Source: Clostridia bacterium | GTDB lineage: Bacteria > Bacillota > Clostridia > UMGS1810 | Assembly: GCA_017629325.1 (NCBI GenBank) | Contig: JAGBXL010000100.1 | Span: 1-7,627 of the forward strand | DNA: 7,627 bases | Direction: 5' to 3' | Shown here: piece after piece, positions 5,109 to 7,627 of the stretch | Numbering within the stretch: position 1 is the first letter of the stretch | Layout: each line of letters starts with the position of its first letter | Notes under the pieces: model-generated | Told to the model about the DNA's origin: nothing | Databases searched by the model: none | Seen by the model: only the letters and a program-made list of their open reading frames with translations | Program-made: the position numbers and the translations under genes

Positions 5109-5159
5109 TTACACCTTGTTTTGTCGATATATGTTTTGGAGATAAAAGGAGATGCTTTT

Positions 5160-7367
5160 ATGGTAAGTACAATCAGAAAAAGAGACGGCAGAATCGAGAA
5201 TTTCGACAAAGAAAAAATAGTAAATGCCGTTATAAAGGCTATGAATCACGAGTTTGTTAGTGATTTAAAATATGCAAACGACATAGCCGAAAAAATTCAT
5301 AATTTAGACAATGAGGTTATAAGCGTTGAAGAAATTCAGAATCTTGTTGAAGTTGAGCTTATGAAATCTCAGTATAAAAATGTGGCAAAGGCATACATAC
5401 TTTACCGCGAAAAAAGAAACATTGCCAGAGGCAGAAAAACCTACGACACATATATGGGCATAGTAAACACAATAGCTAACGAAATCACCAAAGAAAATGC
5501 AAATATGAATACCGACACCCCCGCAGGTATGATGATGAAGTTTGCAAGTGAAACATCAAAGCCTTTTGTTTTGGATATGCTTCTTTCCGACACAGCAAAA
5601 GACTATGTTAAGAGTAACTACATTCACATTCACGATGCCGACTATTACCCCACAAAATCTCTAACCTGCCTCCAGCACCCTCTCGATAGGATTTTAAGAG
5701 GCGGCTTTCACGCGGGACACGGTTCGTCAAGACCTGCCAAAAGAATAGAAACAGCGGCTATTATTGCCTGCATATCTATGGAATCTATTCAGAACGAGAT
5801 GCACGGCGGTCAGGCAATTCCTGCATTTGATTTTTATCTTGCACCTTATGTAAGAACATCTTTTATAGAAGAACTTGAAAAAATAGAGGCACTTCAGGGA
5901 ATAGACCTTTCTAAATATAAAGAGATGAAATTTTCCGACTATGAAATTGTGGATTTAAAAGGTTTAGAAGGTGAAGAAAGGTATTTTCGCCACGCTATGA
6001 ACCAAACTGTTAACAGAGTTCATCAGGCAATGGAATCATTTATCCACAATATGAACACCATTCATTCAAGAGGCGGAAATCAGGTTGTGTTTTCATCTAT
6101 AAACTATGGCACCGACACATCGGCAGAGGGCAGATGTATTATAAGGGAAATGCTAAATTCCACACTTCGCGGTGTGGGAAACGGTGAAACACCTATTTTC
6201 CCAATTCAGATTTGGAAAACAAAAACGGGTGTTAATTATCTTCCCCAAGATAAAAACTACGATCTTTACAAATTGGCTTGCAAGGTTACTGCAAAGCGTT
6301 TCTTCCCCAACTTTGTAAACCTTGATGCCACCTTTAACCACCACGAAAAATGGAATGCCGACGACCCTAAACGATATAGATACGAGGTTGCAACAATGGG
6401 TTGCAGAACAAGAGTATTTGAAAACCGCCACGGCGAAAAAACATCAATCGGCAGAGGTAATCTTTCATTTACAACAGTCAACATTGTTAAACTGGCACTC
6501 GAGTGTATGAAAATGGAAGACTACGATGCAAAAATAAAGGAATTCTTCAGAAAGCTCGATAGATGCATAGATGTTGCAGCAGATCAGCTTTACGACAGAT
6601 ACTCATTCCAGAGAACTGCCCTTAAAAAACAGTTCCCTATGCTTATGGACGGAATGTGGGAAGACAGCGAAGATTTAAGATATGATGAGCCCGTTAAAAA
6701 TGTTATTAAAACAGGTACACTCGGTATTGGCTTTATTGGTCTTGCTGAAACTCTTATTGCTCTTACAGGTAAGCACCACGGCGAAAGTGAAGAATCGCAG
6801 GAATTAGGTCTTAAAATCATCACCCACATGAGAGACAGAATAAACGAAATAGCTTCCGACAGAAACCTTAACTATTCACTTTTAGCAACACCAGCCGAGG
6901 GCCTGAGCGGTAAATTTACTAAAAAAGACAGAGAGCAGTTTGGCATGATAAAAGATATCACCGATAAAGAATATTACACAAACAGCTCTCATGTTCCCGT
7001 GTGGTATAAATGCTCTGTTGAACACAAAGCAAGAATTGAAGCACCATATCACGATTTAGAACGCGGCGGTCATATATTCTATGTTGAATTAGACGGCGAT
7101 GCAACTCACAATCCTGATTGCATTATGCAGACAGTTGATTTAATGCATAAATACAACATAGGCTATGGCTCCGTTAACCACACAAGAAACAGATGCTTAG
7201 ATTGCGGCTTTGAAAATGCCGACAAAGATATGGACACCTGCCCAAAATGCGGCAGCACAGCAATAGACACAATCCAGAGAATAACAGGCTACCTTGTTGG
7301 TAGTGTTAATAACTGGAACAGTGCAAAAAAAGCAGAATTAAAGGATAGGGTTACACATGAAGTCTGA
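5160..7367 (+). CDS. nrdD: anaerobic (class III) ribonucleoside-triphosphate reductase NrdD
   Basis: The 735-aa glycyl radical enzyme reduces ribonucleoside triphosphates to deoxy forms under anaerobic conditions. It has an N-terminal ATP cone (about 3-92, opening STIRKRDGRIENFDKEKI) for dATP/ATP control. The ten-stranded barrel contains C170 in SLTCLQHP and C415 in ATMGCRTRVF, which by motif and spacing correspond to the two active-site cysteines of the E. coli and T4 enzymes. The C-terminal zinc site is C679/C682 and C694/C697, and the glycyl radical site is G710 in RITGYLVG. All key residues are present and length is normal. An in-frame TTG at 5103 would add 19 residues, but it lies inside the NrdR box; the ATG at 5160 has AAGGAG eight bases before it (5146-5151) and starts at the ATP cone. 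It overlaps nrdG by 11 bases. Confidence 0.97.
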   Translation: MVSTIRKRDGRIENFDKEKIVNAVIKAMNHEFVSDLKYANDIAEKIHNLDNEVISVEEIQNLVEVELMKSQYKNVAKAYILYREKRNIARGRKTYDTYMGIVNTIANEITKENANMNTDTPAGMMMKFASETSKPFVLDMLLSDTAKDYVKSNYIHIHDADYYPTKSLTCLQHPLDRILRGGFHAGHGSSRPAKRIETAAIIACISMESIQNEMHGGQAIPAFDFYLAPYVRTSFIEELEKIEALQGIDLSKYKEMKFSDYEIVDLKGLEGEERYFRHAMNQTVNRVHQAMESFIHNMNTIHSRGGNQVVFSSINYGTDTSAEGRCIIREMLNSTLRGVGNGETPIFPIQIWKTKTGVNYLPQDKNYDLYKLACKVTAKRFFPNFVNLDATFNHHEKWNADDPKRYRYEVATMGCRTRVFENRHGEKTSIGRGNLSFTTVNIVKLALECMKMEDYDAKIKEFFRKLDRCIDVAADQLYDRYSFQRTALKKQFPMLMDGMWEDSEDLRYDEPVKNVIKTGTLGIGFIGLAETLIALTGKHHGESEESQELGLKIITHMRDRINEIASDRNLNYSLLATPAEGLSGKFTKKDREQFGMIKDITDKEYYTNSSHVPVWYKCSVEHKARIEAPYHDLERGGHIFYVELDGDATHNPDCIMQTVDLMHKYNIGYGSVNHTRNRCLDCGFENADKDMDTCPKCGSTAIDTIQRITGYLVGSVNNWNSAKKAELKDRVTHEV

Positions 7368-7627
7368 TTGGAGAGAAACCGAAATTCAGATGATGAACAT
7401 TTTAAATTCTTCATCTGTTGACGGAACGGGTTTTCGCGATGTGCTTTTTGTAAGCGGATGCCCACATCATTGCGACGGGTGTCACAATCCCCAGACATGG
7501 GATTATCACGCAGGAGTAAGGGTTACTCTTGGTGAAGTGTACGACAAGCTAACAGAGAGTGCCATAACCAATGTTACCATCAGTGGTGGCGAGCCTTTTG
7601 AACAGGTGGACAGCCTATATGAACTGG
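7357..7627 (+). CDS. nrdG: anaerobic ribonucleotide reductase activating protein NrdG, 3' end missing
   Basis: The first 90 codons of a radical SAM activase that uses a [4Fe-4S] cluster and S-adenosylmethionine to place the glycyl radical on NrdD. Seen are IQMMNILNSSSVDGTGFRD (10-28), the cluster motif C35-x3-C39-x2-C42 in SGCPHHCDGCHNPQTW (33-48), and the SAM-binding SGGEPFEQ (76-83). NrdG proteins are usually about 150-180 aa, so roughly half lies beyond the window. The ATG at 7357 overlaps the last 11 bases of nrdD, and AAAGGA (7340-7345) or AGGG (7347-7350) within nrdD can bind the ribosome, indicating coupled translation of enzyme and activase. Confidence 0.95.
   Translation, partial: MKSDWRETEIQMMNILNSSSVDGTGFRDVLFVSGCPHHCDGCHNPQTWDYHAGVRVTLGEVYDKLTESAITNVTISGGEPFEQVDSLYEL

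Noticed and set aside
5103..5159. N-terminal extension of nrdD from a TTG codon, adding 19 residues
   Set aside because: The TTG lies inside the NrdR palindrome and has no ribosome binding site; the ATG at 5160 is preceded by AAGGAG at ideal spacing and begins directly at the ATP cone.
5024..5209. Minus-strand 61-codon frame over the nrdD promoter
   Set aside because: It covers the terminator, promoter, NrdR box and nrdD start; no recognisable protein signature.
7289..7498. Minus-strand frame across the nrdD-nrdG junction
   Set aside because: It overlaps the end of nrdD and the clear NrdG cluster motif on the plus strand; no family resemblance.

Overview
The window is a low-GC stretch that looks like a chromosomal segment of an anaerobic member of the Clostridia (Bacillota). 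Three things point there: the ylm/sepF/divIVA cell-division cluster, a class III (oxygen-sensitive) ribonucleotide reductase, and the AT-rich codon use with AAAGGAG-type ribosome binding sites. The species cannot be named from the sequence. No rRNA, tRNA, transposase, phage gene or CRISPR array is visible. Gene content is mostly housekeeping.

Left block (1-2290, plus strand): the 3' end of a YggS/YlmE-type PLP-binding protein, then sepF, ylmH and divIVA, closely spaced and ending in a strong bidirectional terminator. This is the usual Gram-positive division cluster, but ylmG, which lies between sepF and ylmH in Bacillus subtilis, is absent.

Middle minus-strand block (2295-3804): a two-gene operon read right to left. 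It has a good sigma-A-type promoter, then a pyridoxamine/pyridoxal kinase (PdxY type), then a small radical SAM protein resembling the TatD-linked family. The kinase stop codon directly abuts the radical SAM start codon. A divergent intergenic region (3747-3918) separates it from a cysteine synthase-family PLP enzyme (3919-4851), which carries several substitutions at normally conserved active-site positions.

Right block: the 308-base gap 4852-5159 is packed with structure. It holds a GC-rich hairpin nested inside a longer imperfect palindrome, a perfect 15-bp inverted repeat and a canonical terminator hairpin. After these come the promoter of the anaerobic ribonucleotide reductase operon and a perfect 16-bp NrdR-box palindrome, with a weaker second box three helical turns upstream. 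The operon is nrdD (735 aa, ATP cone, zinc site and glycyl radical motif) followed by an overlapping nrdG activase gene cut by the window end.

Vitamin B6 recurs here: a PLP-homeostasis protein, a B6 vitamer kinase and a PLP-dependent enzyme all lie within 5 kb, though on different transcripts. Radical SAM chemistry also appears twice, in the orphan radical SAM gene and in NrdG. I see no clear new multi-gene system. The parts most worth checking are the hairpin array before nrdD, the kinase-radical SAM pair, and the variant cysteine synthase.
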